In this document: in pieces, positions 54,998 to 63,412 of the stretch
Numbering within the stretch: the first letter of the stretch is position 1
How the letters are laid out: each line of letters opens with the position of its first letter
From: an uncultured Anaerolineae bacterium
Lineage (GTDB): Bacteria > Chloroflexota > Anaerolineae > Anaerolineales > Villigracilaceae
Assembly (NCBI GenBank): GCA_903875215.1
Contig: CAIQVH010000025.1
Span: 1-64,000, forward strand
DNA length: 64,000 nucleotides
Direction of reading: 5' to 3'
Program-made: the position numbers and the translations under genes
The notes under the pieces: generated by a model
The model's database searches: none
Told to the model about the DNA's origin: nothing
The model's input: only the letters and a program-made list of their open reading frames with translations

Positions 54998-56410
54998 TCA
55001 CAGGTGTTTTTTCAGCGTCTCAATCACCGGCGCATTGGGAACGCAATTTTTCAACTCAAACGCGCTGAGCATCTCATCGAGCTGCGTTTCGGTCTTGTCT
55101 TTGAATAAGTTGGAATAGGGCACTTGCAGGAATTGGGCCAGGTAGCCGAACAGGGTGTACTGCGCGAACCAGCGCCGGTCAATCTGGACCTGGAGCCGGT
55201 TTTCCGTTAAATAGGCGTCAATCGCATCTGCGGCATTTTTCAGCGCCCCGGCCACCGACCCGGCGGGCATCTCGCCCTCCCAGTCTGCGGCCTCCTGTTT
55301 GGCTTTCAGGATCGGCTGGATGAGTTTCACGTATTCCGAATCCGGATTCAGGTTGTAAGAACCCATCGACGCGATATCTTTCCACGTCCAGACCGCCCAG
55401 TTTGCCCCGGCAGAGTCGAACACCCCCAGCTGGTCATCCAGCGCTGCGGCGCGATACTGAACCGATTCCGGGTAGCCCGCGTACCAGACCCCAAACTCGC
55501 CGACAAAGATAGGTTTGCGATACTTGAAGGCGCAGCGTGTGCCGCTGTGCATCCCAAACTCAGCAGCCACAATGTCACGGTTCCAGTACATCCCGTCGAT
55601 GATGCCTGGGTACGGCTCCCCGCCGCCGGTGGGCGACATGTAATTGTGGCTTTCGACCACGATATTGTCGTCGAAGGTCACGTCCAGCCCGTCGAACTCA
55701 CAGGCGAAGTTATCCCCCTCCACAAACAGGAGGTGGTTCGGGTCAATTTTGCGAATCGCTTCGGCGGCTTTGCGGTGAACGCTGTTCAAGCCATCCCAGT
55801 TGTAGTTGGGCGAGTCGTAATCGTCATATTGAACGCGGGTGCAGGGCTCATTCATCAGCCCGTAACCGGCCAGGGCAGGATGGTCTTTGTAACGGCGGGC
55901 CATCTCAGCCCACAGGCGCGCAAAACGCTCCTGGTAGTGAGCGGTCTGGTAGAGCAGGATGTGAACATGGGCGTTGTCGCTGTGCCAGTCGGGGTTGTGC
56001 CAGCCCTGGACGGCGTGAAAATCCAGGATGACGTAAATCCCGTATTTCGCGCACCAATCCAGCGCGGCATCGAGGCGTTTGAAACCGGCTTCGAGATACT
56101 CAAAGGGCCGGTCATCGCGCTCGAAGTGGCGGTAGTTGAACGGGATGCGGATGACATTGGCCCCCAGCTCTGCCATCGCCCGGACATCTGCCTCGGAGAA
56201 AAAGTGGTCGAGCAGCCGGTCGAAAAAGAACTGCGCCTTGTCTTTTCCCAGCTTCCGGGCCATGGTGGCGCGAAGATTGTGTTCCGCGCCGACAAACCCG
56301 TCGATGAAATCTTCCATATTCAGCCAGCCGCCCACATTCCACCCGCGCAGGCGGATGGGCTGGCCGGAGGCCGTGACAATTTGGTGGTTTTGGACTTTGA
56401 GGAGTTCCAT
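54998..56410 (-). CDS. GH5-family glucanase
   Basis: This 470-residue protein has 'LRGWNVGGWLNME', 'ANVIRIPFNYRHF', the acid/base Glu in 'GYGLMNEP' and the nucleophile Glu in 'IFVGEFGVW'. These are close to the exo-beta-1,3-glucanase/beta-glucosidase branches of GH5. No signal peptide is seen, so it acts on imported oligosaccharide. It lies 71 bp after the permease gene, so it belongs to the transporter operon. Confidence 0.92.
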   Translation of the reverse strand: MELLKVQNHQIVTASGQPIRLRGWNVGGWLNMEDFIDGFVGAEHNLRATMARKLGKDKAQFFFDRLLDHFFSEADVRAMAELGANVIRIPFNYRHFERDDRPFEYLEAGFKRLDAALDWCAKYGIYVILDFHAVQGWHNPDWHSDNAHVHILLYQTAHYQERFARLWAEMARRYKDHPALAGYGLMNEPCTRVQYDDYDSPNYNWDGLNSVHRKAAEAIRKIDPNHLLFVEGDNFACEFDGLDVTFDDNIVVESHNYMSPTGGGEPYPGIIDGMYWNRDIVAAEFGMHSGTRCAFKYRKPIFVGEFGVWYAGYPESVQYRAAALDDQLGVFDSAGANWAVWTWKDIASMGSYNLNPDSEYVKLIQPILKAKQEAADWEGEMPAGSVAGALKNAADAIDAYLTENRLQVQIDRRWFAQYTLFGYLAQFLQVPYSNLFKDKTETQLDEMLSAFELKNCVPNAPVIETLKKHL

Positions 56411-56481
56411 AGTGGTGGGTGGGAATTGGCGATTGGTAATTGGTCAGTGGCGAGGGTGCGACGCACTCCCGGCGCCAAATC

Positions 56482-57585
56482 CTATTCCTTCGACCCGGTC
56501 AGCTTGATGCCCTGGATGAAGGTCTTCTGGGCAAAAAAGAAGGTGATGACAATCGGCAGCGTAAAGACAGTTGCCGCGGCCATCAATTGGTTCCAGACGA
56601 TGGTTTTTTGCCCCTGGAAGTCTTGCAAACCCAGCGCCATGGTGAAATTCCGTGGGCTGTGCAGGAAGAGCAGCGGCCCTGTGAAGTCGTTCCAGGCCCA
56701 CAGGAAAGTGAAGACGGTAATGGTCGCCAGCACCGGTGTGGAAAGGGGCAGGACGATGCGGGTGAAGATTTGCCATTCATTGGCGCCATCCACGCGCGCG
56801 GCATCGCACATTTCTTCAGGGATGGTTTTGAAGAACTGGCGCAGCAGGAATACATCCCAGGCGTTGGCAAAAAAGGTTGGGATGATGAGCGGCAGGAATG
56901 AATCGCCCCAGCCGAGAAAATCGTTGAAGAACAGGTAGATGGGGATCATCGTCACCTGGAAAGGCAGCATCATGGTGGCGAGGATGATGACAAAGAGCAG
57001 ATCGCGCCCAGGGAACTTCAGGCGGGCAAAGGCATAGGCAACCGGCGTATTCGATACGAGCGTGCCGATAATACTGAAAATGGCAATGATCAGGCTATTC
57101 CTGAAATAGACCCAGAAACTGGCCCCTACGCCTGGGCGGCTGCCACGGCTCATGGCATCGGGGAAATTTTCCCAGCGGAAGGAAACTTCCATGATGGGTT
57201 CGGCAATCCTTTCTTTGCCCCGCTGAAGTTTGTAGGTGAGAATCTCAGCCGGGTTGGCAGGATCCACAAAAGTCCCCACGCCTTCCACGATTTTGATTGC
57301 CGCCAGCTGCCTGAGCGTCCCCAGCTCGGTTTTGACAGTATAGAGCGGCAGTTTTTTGCCGTTAACTTCCACCCGGACGTTGTCGTAAGGCAGCCAGCGG
57401 GGCGGTGAGCGGAAGACATCCTGGTCGGATTTGAAGGCCGTCAGCAACATCCACAGAAATGGCACGGCGAAGAACATGCCAACGAAAATGATCAGCCCGT
57501 GGCCGAGGAGCGAACGCAATAATTGAATGGGTTTTAGCGCCTTGTTGGGGGCTGCAAGGTCGGTGTCCATGGCTTTACCCGGCAT
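56482..57585 (-). CDS. Sugar ABC transporter permease (MalG type) with inserted loop domain
   Basis: This 367-residue permease has six membrane helices and the EAA loop 'CDAARVDGANEWQIFTRIVL'. Unusually, about 100 residues rich in beta-strand pattern ('VRVEVNGKKLPLYTVKTELG' onward) lie between helices 1 and 2, most likely outside the membrane. Such an insert is known in some MalG relatives. ATG 57585 overlaps the end of the first permease by 11 bp. No ATP-binding subunit is encoded nearby, so a shared MsmK-type ATPase elsewhere is expected. Confidence 0.92.
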   Translation of the reverse strand: MPGKAMDTDLAAPNKALKPIQLLRSLLGHGLIIFVGMFFAVPFLWMLLTAFKSDQDVFRSPPRWLPYDNVRVEVNGKKLPLYTVKTELGTLRQLAAIKIVEGVGTFVDPANPAEILTYKLQRGKERIAEPIMEVSFRWENFPDAMSRGSRPGVGASFWVYFRNSLIIAIFSIIGTLVSNTPVAYAFARLKFPGRDLLFVIILATMMLPFQVTMIPIYLFFNDFLGWGDSFLPLIIPTFFANAWDVFLLRQFFKTIPEEMCDAARVDGANEWQIFTRIVLPLSTPVLATITVFTFLWAWNDFTGPLLFLHSPRNFTMALGLQDFQGQKTIVWNQLMAAATVFTLPIVITFFFAQKTFIQGIKLTGSKE

Positions 57586-58528
57586 AATAGGTGAACCTGT
57601 CGCTGACTTTGAGGAGTAGAAGGGTGAAACATAAAATAATGACAAAGAGAATCCAGGCCATCGCCGAGGCGTAGCCCATCTTCAGGAACAGGAAGGCGTT
57701 CTGGTACAGGTACACGGAGTAAAACAGGGTGGAATTCAGCGGGCGTCCCAAATTGTCGCCACCGCCCACAACGTAGGCCTGCGCGAAATATTGGAACATC
57801 CCGATCATGCCCGTAATCAGGTTGAAGAGGGTAATGGGCGAGACCATCGGGATGGTGATATACCACAGACGCTGGAACCAGTTGGCGCCATCCAGTTCAG
57901 CGGCTTCGATCAGGCTGGTCGGCACATCCTGCAACCCGGAAAGATAAATGATAATGGTGCCGCCCATGCCCCACATCCCAAGCAGAATGAGCGCTGGCTT
58001 GGCCCAATTGGGGTCGGCCATCCAGTTGGGGCCATCGATGCCAAGCCTGGCAAGCAGGGTATTGACCAATCCCACCTGTGGATTAAGCAGCCAGAGGAAC
58101 AGGATGGTGCCTGCCACCGTGGGCACGATGGAAGGCAGAAAATACACAACGCGGTAAAAAGCCTGTCCGCGCACCTTCAGGTTAAGCAGGAGCGCGCAAA
58201 GAAAAGAGGCGAACAACCCGAGGGGCACTGCAATCACCACCATATAAATTGTGTTGTTCAACGAGATGAAGAACTTCTGGTCTGAAAAGAGTTTGAGGTA
58301 GTTCTCCAGGCCAACCCATTCAGGCGCTCGTTTGGAGTGGTAGATGGTGAAGCTGTAATACAGGGATACCAGCATCGGGTAGAGTGTAAATGCGAAGAAC
58401 CCGATCAGCCACGGCGAGAGAAAAAGCAGGCCGGTGCGCAAATCTGCCTTGGTGCGCTTCGTCCACACAACCTTGGGAGGTAGCTGGAACCCTAAGATTT
58501 TTCGTTCGGGCACGCCTGGGTTGTCCAT
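57575..58528 (-). CDS. Sugar ABC transporter permease (MalF/UgpA type)
   Basis: This 317-residue permease has six membrane helices and the EAA motif 'EAAELDGANWFQRLWYITIP', which docks the ATPase. It forms a heterodimer with the next permease, whose start overlaps its stop by 11 bp. A strong hairpin stands between it and the binding-protein gene. Confidence 0.94.
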   Translation of the reverse strand: MDNPGVPERKILGFQLPPKVVWTKRTKADLRTGLLFLSPWLIGFFAFTLYPMLVSLYYSFTIYHSKRAPEWVGLENYLKLFSDQKFFISLNNTIYMVVIAVPLGLFASFLCALLLNLKVRGQAFYRVVYFLPSIVPTVAGTILFLWLLNPQVGLVNTLLARLGIDGPNWMADPNWAKPALILLGMWGMGGTIIIYLSGLQDVPTSLIEAAELDGANWFQRLWYITIPMVSPITLFNLITGMIGMFQYFAQAYVVGGGDNLGRPLNSTLFYSVYLYQNAFLFLKMGYASAMAWILFVIILCFTLLLLKVSDRFTYYAG

Positions 58529-58547
58529 AGTCCATACTCCACATATC

Positions 58548-58583
58548 GCGCAGGCCCCAAAGTTTCATCTTTGGGGCCTGCGC
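58548..58583 (-). promoter_or_regulatory. Perfect 15-bp intergenic hairpin between binding-protein and permease genes
   Basis: GCGCAGGCCCCAAAG (58548-58562) and CTTTGGGGCCTGCGC (58569-58583) form a 15-bp stem with a 6-nt loop, 12 bp after the binding-protein stop. Hairpins in this position commonly protect the upstream mRNA and give more binding protein than permease. No T tract follows on the minus strand, so read-through to the permeases is expected. Confidence 0.8.
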
Positions 58584-58594
58584 ACTGAATCGGA

Positions 58595-59890
58595 TTACTT
58601 TTTCATCATTTCATTGAATTTTGGCTCGAACTCGGCCTGAACAGCGTCGAGAGTCGTTTTTGGGTCTGCGCCAGTGTACAGGATGGCCTCCTCAGCTGAG
58701 GAGAGCGCATCGTTCAGCTCGAAGGAAAGCGGGGTGTTGATGACGGCATACGCGTTCGGGCTGCTCATTAAATCCACAAAAACCTGGAACTTGGGCCCCA
58801 TATCCTTGAAACAGGGATCTGCGGCCGCCTTCTTGCTGGTAGGCAGATTGGCGTTGAAGCAAAACTCCTCGGCGACGATGGCGGGCGACATCATCCAGGC
58901 CAGTAATTTGGCGGAGGCATCTTTATTCGCCGCACCAGAGGGGATGACGACTACGGTGCCCTGGTTGACAATTGTCCCGGCCCGTTCAGGGTGGGCGGCG
59001 GGCGGCGGGAAGGCAACCACGCCATAATTCAATTCGGGCTTGAGCGCCGGGATGAAGTTCGGCCCGACCTGCCACTCGCCTTCGACCATCATGGCCACCT
59101 TGCCAGCGTAGAAGGGCGCATCGGGTGAGCCGTATTCGCCAAAGCCAGATGAAAACGCCTGCAGGTTGGTAACGCCATACTTGGTGTAGAACTGCTGTTG
59201 CCAGGTAAGCGCATCTATCATCGCCTGACTGTTGGTGGTTAATTGCGTGCCCTCATTGTTGTACCAGAAACCACCAAAGTTGCGGACGTACAGGTCATTG
59301 TGGCTCCAGGAATGATCAGGAATGAAACCAACCTGCTCAAGCTTGCCATCTGCGCCAACGATGGTGAGCTTGTCAGCGTACTCAACCAGCTCTTCCATGG
59401 TTGAAGGTGGTTTTTCAGGATCAAGACCAGCGGCTTCGAACAAGTCCTTGTTCCAGAACAAGGCATAAGCGTCCGTGCCCCAGGGCAGGCAGAGGGTTAA
59501 TTCACCTTGCTGGCATTGCGAAAGCGGCGCGGGGAACATATCCGCCGTGTCTATGTTTCCGGTTTTAATGGCGCTGGAAAGTTCATCCACCAGCCCTTCT
59601 TTGTAGAATGATTTAGCCAGATCGCCGCCGCTGAGCACGAGAATATCCGGCGGATTGGAACCGGTCAGCGCTGGGAGGACTTTGTCATCTTCAATCGGAG
59701 CTGTCACTTCCACCTTGATGCCCGAGAGGGCGGTGTATTTGTCAAATAACGTCTGGATTTGCTGCGGGTTGTCACCCCACTGGATCCAGACGCGTAAAAC
59801 GGTCGGCTCGGCGGGTTTGGCAGCTCCGCAGGCTGAAAGCATGATGCTCAAAATAACCATGCAGCTGAGAAGGAAAAACGGTTTTTTCAT
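58595..59890 (-). CDS. Sugar ABC transporter substrate-binding lipoprotein
   Basis: This 431-residue protein has a lipobox 'MLSAC' (Cys21) and the cluster B (SBP_bac_1) extracellular solute-binding fold ('VLRVWIQWGDNPQQIQTLFD' onward, 'LCLPWGTDAYALFWNKDLFE', 'AGKVAMMVEGEWQVG'). It captures an oligosaccharide for the two permeases. ATG 59890 follows CAGGAGAAAAAG. A frame extending to 60073 runs into the lacI remnant and is not part of the gene. The mRNA leader from the promoter is about 235 nt. Confidence 0.94.
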   Translation of the reverse strand: MKKPFFLLSCMVILSIMLSACGAAKPAEPTVLRVWIQWGDNPQQIQTLFDKYTALSGIKVEVTAPIEDDKVLPALTGSNPPDILVLSGGDLAKSFYKEGLVDELSSAIKTGNIDTADMFPAPLSQCQQGELTLCLPWGTDAYALFWNKDLFEAAGLDPEKPPSTMEELVEYADKLTIVGADGKLEQVGFIPDHSWSHNDLYVRNFGGFWYNNEGTQLTTNSQAMIDALTWQQQFYTKYGVTNLQAFSSGFGEYGSPDAPFYAGKVAMMVEGEWQVGPNFIPALKPELNYGVVAFPPPAAHPERAGTIVNQGTVVVIPSGAANKDASAKLLAWMMSPAIVAEEFCFNANLPTSKKAAADPCFKDMGPKFQVFVDLMSSPNAYAVINTPLSFELNDALSSAEEAILYTGADPKTTLDAVQAEFEPKFNEMMKK

Positions 59891-60003
59891 CTTTTTCTCC
59901 TGATTTGGGTGAAGATTTACAGATCGGAACGGTTCCATGAACAAAGTAGTTGATTTATATTGGCAGCCTCCTTTACGCAGGAATGATACCCATCCGCCCA
60001 AAT

Positions 60004-60080
60004 GGCGGTTCACCAGTTCGTTGGGGAGGAAAACTTCCGCTTCGCAGGGTGGGTGGCGAAGGCACCTAGTCAAAATCTCC
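60004..60080 (-). pseudogene. 3' remnant of a second lacI gene
   Basis: This stretch aligns without gaps to the last ~80 bp of the intact lacI (52491-52570). On the minus strand it still reads 'CLRHPPCEAEVFLPNELVNR', against 'CLRNQPCEAEVLLPTELVIR' in LacI. Everything upstream of it in the gene is gone, and it directly abuts a copy of the lacI promoter/operator (60104-60161). So an internal deletion removed most of a lacI paralogue while leaving both ends. Confidence 0.85.
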
Positions 60081-60103
60081 TGCCGTTTTCAGCACATGGT
60101 TTT

Positions 60104-60161
60104 CGAAAAGGTTTTCTGAAAACGTTTTCACTATTCTATGGGTTTTCCCGCAGTGTGTCAA
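60104..60161 (-). promoter_or_regulatory. Promoter and LacI operator of the sugar ABC operon
   Basis: TTGACA (60156-60161), 17-bp spacer, TAGAAT (60133-60138), then the palindrome TGAAAACGTTTTCA (60117-60130). The block 60104-60146 is identical over 43 bp to 53485-53527 of lacI. The spacer is only partly conserved, but its length is the same. Control by the LacI at 52471-53478 is expected. Confidence 0.9.
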
Positions 60162-60243
60162 GGAGGGGCGACCAGGGGGCCATACAGCAGCCCTTTTCAG
60201 CATGCTATAATCATTTCACAAAAGCCCAAAGGAGCTGATGAAT

Positions 60244-60744
60244 ATGAAAAGAAATTCATGGATTCTGGCACTGGCAGTCTTGTTGTCGGCTACGCTGGCG
60301 TGCAGCCTGTTTAGTGGACGCAGCGCACCGCTTCCCTCCGCGCCACCCAGCCAGGCGCAGCCGGCGACCGAGCCCGCAACTGAAGCCCAGGCCACTGAAG
60401 CGCAAGCGCCGGAGAATGCACCGGTTGGGAGCGGTGAAGCGAACGATGCGGTGCAAAATTTTGAAACCGAATTCCCTGTGCCGCCCGGCGTCACCCTGTT
60501 TACCGACATGGGCAATGGGTCGATCAATATTCAGGCCAAAATTGAACTCAAGGAAGCAATTTCGTTTTACCGCGATTCTTTTGGCAAACTGGGATACCAG
60601 GAACGTGAGATTAACACGGCCATCACGGAATCCACCTTCAGCCTGGTGTTTGACGGTCATGCCAGTGGCAAGGCCATCATCGTGCAGGGTGTTGACCTGG
60701 GCGGCGGCAATACCAATATCTCGATCCGGTTTGAAGATATTTGA
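60244..60744 (+). CDS. Small lipoprotein of unknown function
   Basis: This 166-residue protein has a lipobox 'ATLAC' (Cys20), then a linker rich in Pro, Ala, Glu and Thr, then a compact ~95-residue domain ('VTLFTDMGNGSINIQAKIEL ... NTNISIRFEDI'). No family is recognised; similar short lipoproteins are frequent in Anaerolineae. AAGGAG lies 3 nt before ATG 60238 and 9 nt before ATG 60244; the latter spacing is better, so it is used. TATAAT occurs at 60206-60211. Confidence 0.75.
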   Translation: MKRNSWILALAVLLSATLACSLFSGRSAPLPSAPPSQAQPATEPATEAQATEAQAPENAPVGSGEANDAVQNFETEFPVPPGVTLFTDMGNGSINIQAKIELKEAISFYRDSFGKLGYQEREINTAITESTFSLVFDGHASGKAIIVQGVDLGGGNTNISIRFEDI

Positions 60745-60846
60745 CATAAATAATCGCCAGGTTTGCGTCGCACCTTATTGTTCAGCAGGCGAAAAATCGC
60801 CCACTGAATGGGTTTTCTCCGGATCAAGGTGCCACACTCCCGCGGT

Positions 60847-60884
60847 GTAAACGGGGCTGTCTGAAGAGGGGCAGCCCCGCTTAC
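60847..60884 (+). terminator. Hairpin after the small lipoprotein gene
   Basis: GTAAACGGGGCTG (60847-60859) pairs with CAGCCCCGCTTAC (60872-60884), apart from one A/C mismatch. No T tract follows, so it is a weak terminator candidate. The rest of 60745-61085 has no feature I can support. Confidence 0.45.
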
Positions 60885-61085
60885 ATCCAGCGCAGGCCCG
60901 CAGGGCGACATCAAGACCGTAGATCCAACCGCTCGTCATTGATCCAATTCGTCACATCTGAAATCCTTTTTCTTCAGTGAGTTGACTCAGACCGATGAGT
61001 GTGCGAAAATGTTATGCACACCAATTAAATGTTTACCACATGCCATCAATCCCCTTTAGTACGTGCCAACCCAACCAGGTGACCT

Positions 61086-63254
61086 ATGACGGAAGATGCC
61101 GAAACCACCCGCAATGAAATGTCCGCCTCACGCCTTTCCGAATTGGAAAGCCAGGTGGCCGCCCTGCAAGCCGAAAGAAATGCCTTGCAGGAACAGCGCG
61201 ATCGGTACCACAACATCATCCAGGCCGGGCAGCTTGGGTTTGCCTGCTGCCGACTGGTATTGGAAGACCCGGTCGCTCGGGATTTTTTCTGCCATGAAGC
61301 CAACCCGCTTTTTGAAGAAGTCACCGGGATGCGCGGAATTTCCGGGAAACGGATTTCGGAGGTTTTCCCAAGGATAAAAACAGAGGCACTCGACTGGTTC
61401 GAGCTCTTCGTGCGGGTTGCCCAAAGCGGCCAGCCGGAGCAGATCGAATGTCAGCTGCCAGGCAGCGACAGCTGGCTGTCCATTTCAGTCATCAGCCCGC
61501 AGCCAGGCGCCATTATCATCGTGGCGGAAAAAATCATCAGCCAGAAACACGATCAGGCACAATTGGCTTATCAAGCCACCCTGCTTGCAAACGTCAGCGA
61601 TGCAATTATCGCTGCAGACCGCCAGTACCGGGTAACCTACTTGAACAGCGCTGCCGAGGTTCTGTACGGTTGGAGCGCCCGAGAGGTGCTGGGGAAAAAT
61701 GGGGTTGATATTATCCAGACCCAGTTTGGAGAGGCCGAGAAAAGCGCTATGTTGCAGGCCATTGCCCGCCATGGCTACTGGCACGGAGAAGCCACCCAGC
61801 AGCGCAAAAATGGCAGCCGCTTTCCAGTGGAAGTTTCATCCCTCGTGCTGCACGATGCGGACGGCCACATCACCGGCTACCTGAGCATCAATCGCGATAT
61901 TTCCGAACGAAAGAAGCTGGAAAACAAACTGCGCGAAAGCGAAGAGCGTTTCCGGCTGTTGTTTGAAAACATGCACGAAGGCTTTTCATTGTATCAAGCC
62001 ATCACCACTCCCGCCGGAGAAGTGGTGGATCTGCGCCTGCTGGCAGCGAACGCTGCTTATGAAACCCACACCGGCCTCAAACCCAGGGAAGTGATCGGGA
62101 AAACGATGCTGGAGGTTGTGCCAATGACAGGCCAGCGCCAGGTGGAACTTTATGCCAATGTGATCAAGACCGGCCAACCGCTCGATGTTGAATACTATTC
62201 ACCGGTCTTTCAGCGCCATCTGCGCGTGCGCGCCTTTCGCTCGCAGCCCGGGCACTGTGCCTCCATCATTGAAGACGTGACCGCTCTGCGGGAAGCCGAG
62301 CAGACCCTGCGTGAAAGCGAACAAAAATATCGCGTCCTGTATGAAAACGAAATTTACGCCACAGTCATCTTCGACCAGCAAACCCGCCGCATCCTGGATG
62401 CCAATGACACCTTTTTACGAGTCTATGGCTACCACCGCGCCGACCTGGAAGCCGGCCTGCTCATGCTCGACCTGAGCGCCGAAGTTGAAGCCACCACAAA
62501 TGTCATCAACGATTCCATCCAAGAGGGCAAAACGATTTTCGTTCCGCTGCGCTACCAGCGCAAAAAAAACGGCCAGGTTTTCCCAACAGAAATTGTGGGC
62601 GGCCCCTTCAGCTGGCACAAGCAGAAGGTTTTCTTTTCGATCATCCACGATATCAGCGAACGGAAAAATGCCCAGGATGCGCTATCCACCGCGCATGAGC
62701 AATTAAAGCTCCAGATGGAGGAAGTACAAAAGTTGCAGGCCGAGCTGCGCGAACAGGCGGTACGCGATGCAATGACCGGGCTATATAACCGCCGCTTCCT
62801 GAATGAGACGTTACCGCGCGAACTTGCCCGCGCCGAGCGCGAAGAAAAACCCCTCAGCCTGATCATCGCCGATATTGACCTCTTCAAGAACTTCAACGAC
62901 ACCTACGGTCACCAGGTTGGCGACCAAATTCTGATCGAAGCAGCCAACCTGATTCAACAATTCACCCGCAGCAGTGACCTGATCTGCCGTTATGGCGGCG
63001 AAGAATTCCTGATAGCTCTGCCCGATACCTCCCAGGCAGGCGCGTGGCAGCACGCCGAGGAATTGCGCAGAAAATTCCTGGAGACGGTCTTCCTCCCGGA
63101 CACGCTCCAACTCAGAGTGTCGCTCTCCTTCGGCCTGGCCACCTTCCCCGAGCACGGCGCAACCCTCGATCAGCTGATCACCAACGCAGATGAAGCGCTC
63201 TATACTTCCAAGAAAAAAGGGCGCAATTGCGTGAGCATCTGGAAACCAGCCTGA
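61086..63254 (+). CDS. PAS-rich diguanylate cyclase
   Basis: This 722-residue cytoplasmic protein begins with a coiled coil (about 12-40). Four PAS-type units follow (about 40-150, 155-275, 290-405 and 420-540), then a second coiled coil, and a GGDEF domain (about 560-720). The active site reads 'GGEEF', and an inhibitory RxxD site ('RSSD') lies five residues before it, so c-di-GMP synthesis with product inhibition is expected. There is no membrane helix. No EAL domain or partner gene is adjacent. Confidence 0.93.
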   Translation: MTEDAETTRNEMSASRLSELESQVAALQAERNALQEQRDRYHNIIQAGQLGFACCRLVLEDPVARDFFCHEANPLFEEVTGMRGISGKRISEVFPRIKTEALDWFELFVRVAQSGQPEQIECQLPGSDSWLSISVISPQPGAIIIVAEKIISQKHDQAQLAYQATLLANVSDAIIAADRQYRVTYLNSAAEVLYGWSAREVLGKNGVDIIQTQFGEAEKSAMLQAIARHGYWHGEATQQRKNGSRFPVEVSSLVLHDADGHITGYLSINRDISERKKLENKLRESEERFRLLFENMHEGFSLYQAITTPAGEVVDLRLLAANAAYETHTGLKPREVIGKTMLEVVPMTGQRQVELYANVIKTGQPLDVEYYSPVFQRHLRVRAFRSQPGHCASIIEDVTALREAEQTLRESEQKYRVLYENEIYATVIFDQQTRRILDANDTFLRVYGYHRADLEAGLLMLDLSAEVEATTNVINDSIQEGKTIFVPLRYQRKKNGQVFPTEIVGGPFSWHKQKVFFSIIHDISERKNAQDALSTAHEQLKLQMEEVQKLQAELREQAVRDAMTGLYNRRFLNETLPRELARAEREEKPLSLIIADIDLFKNFNDTYGHQVGDQILIEAANLIQQFTRSSDLICRYGGEEFLIALPDTSQAGAWQHAEELRRKFLETVFLPDTLQLRVSLSFGLATFPEHGATLDQLITNADEALYTSKKKGRNCVSIWKPA

Positions 63255-63412
63255 CGGCCCCCGCCCCTCTTTTTGCCCCTGAAGAAATGGTATTTGATAA
63301 AATACCCCTTCTCTAACGTGAAGCATGGCTGGCAGCACAAAAACCTCACAGCCTCGCTGATTTATCCATCACTCACGCTTTGTTATTCTTTTGCGCCCAG
63401 GAGAATAAATTA

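Noticed and set aside
55547-56938. 463-codon plus-strand frame opposite GH5 and the permease
   Set aside because: It spans parts of two real genes on the other strand and shows no domain.
58595-60073. Longer start of the binding-protein gene at 60073
   Set aside because: The extra 61 residues are the lacI remnant and untranslated leader; the signal peptide begins at 59890 after a good ribosome site.
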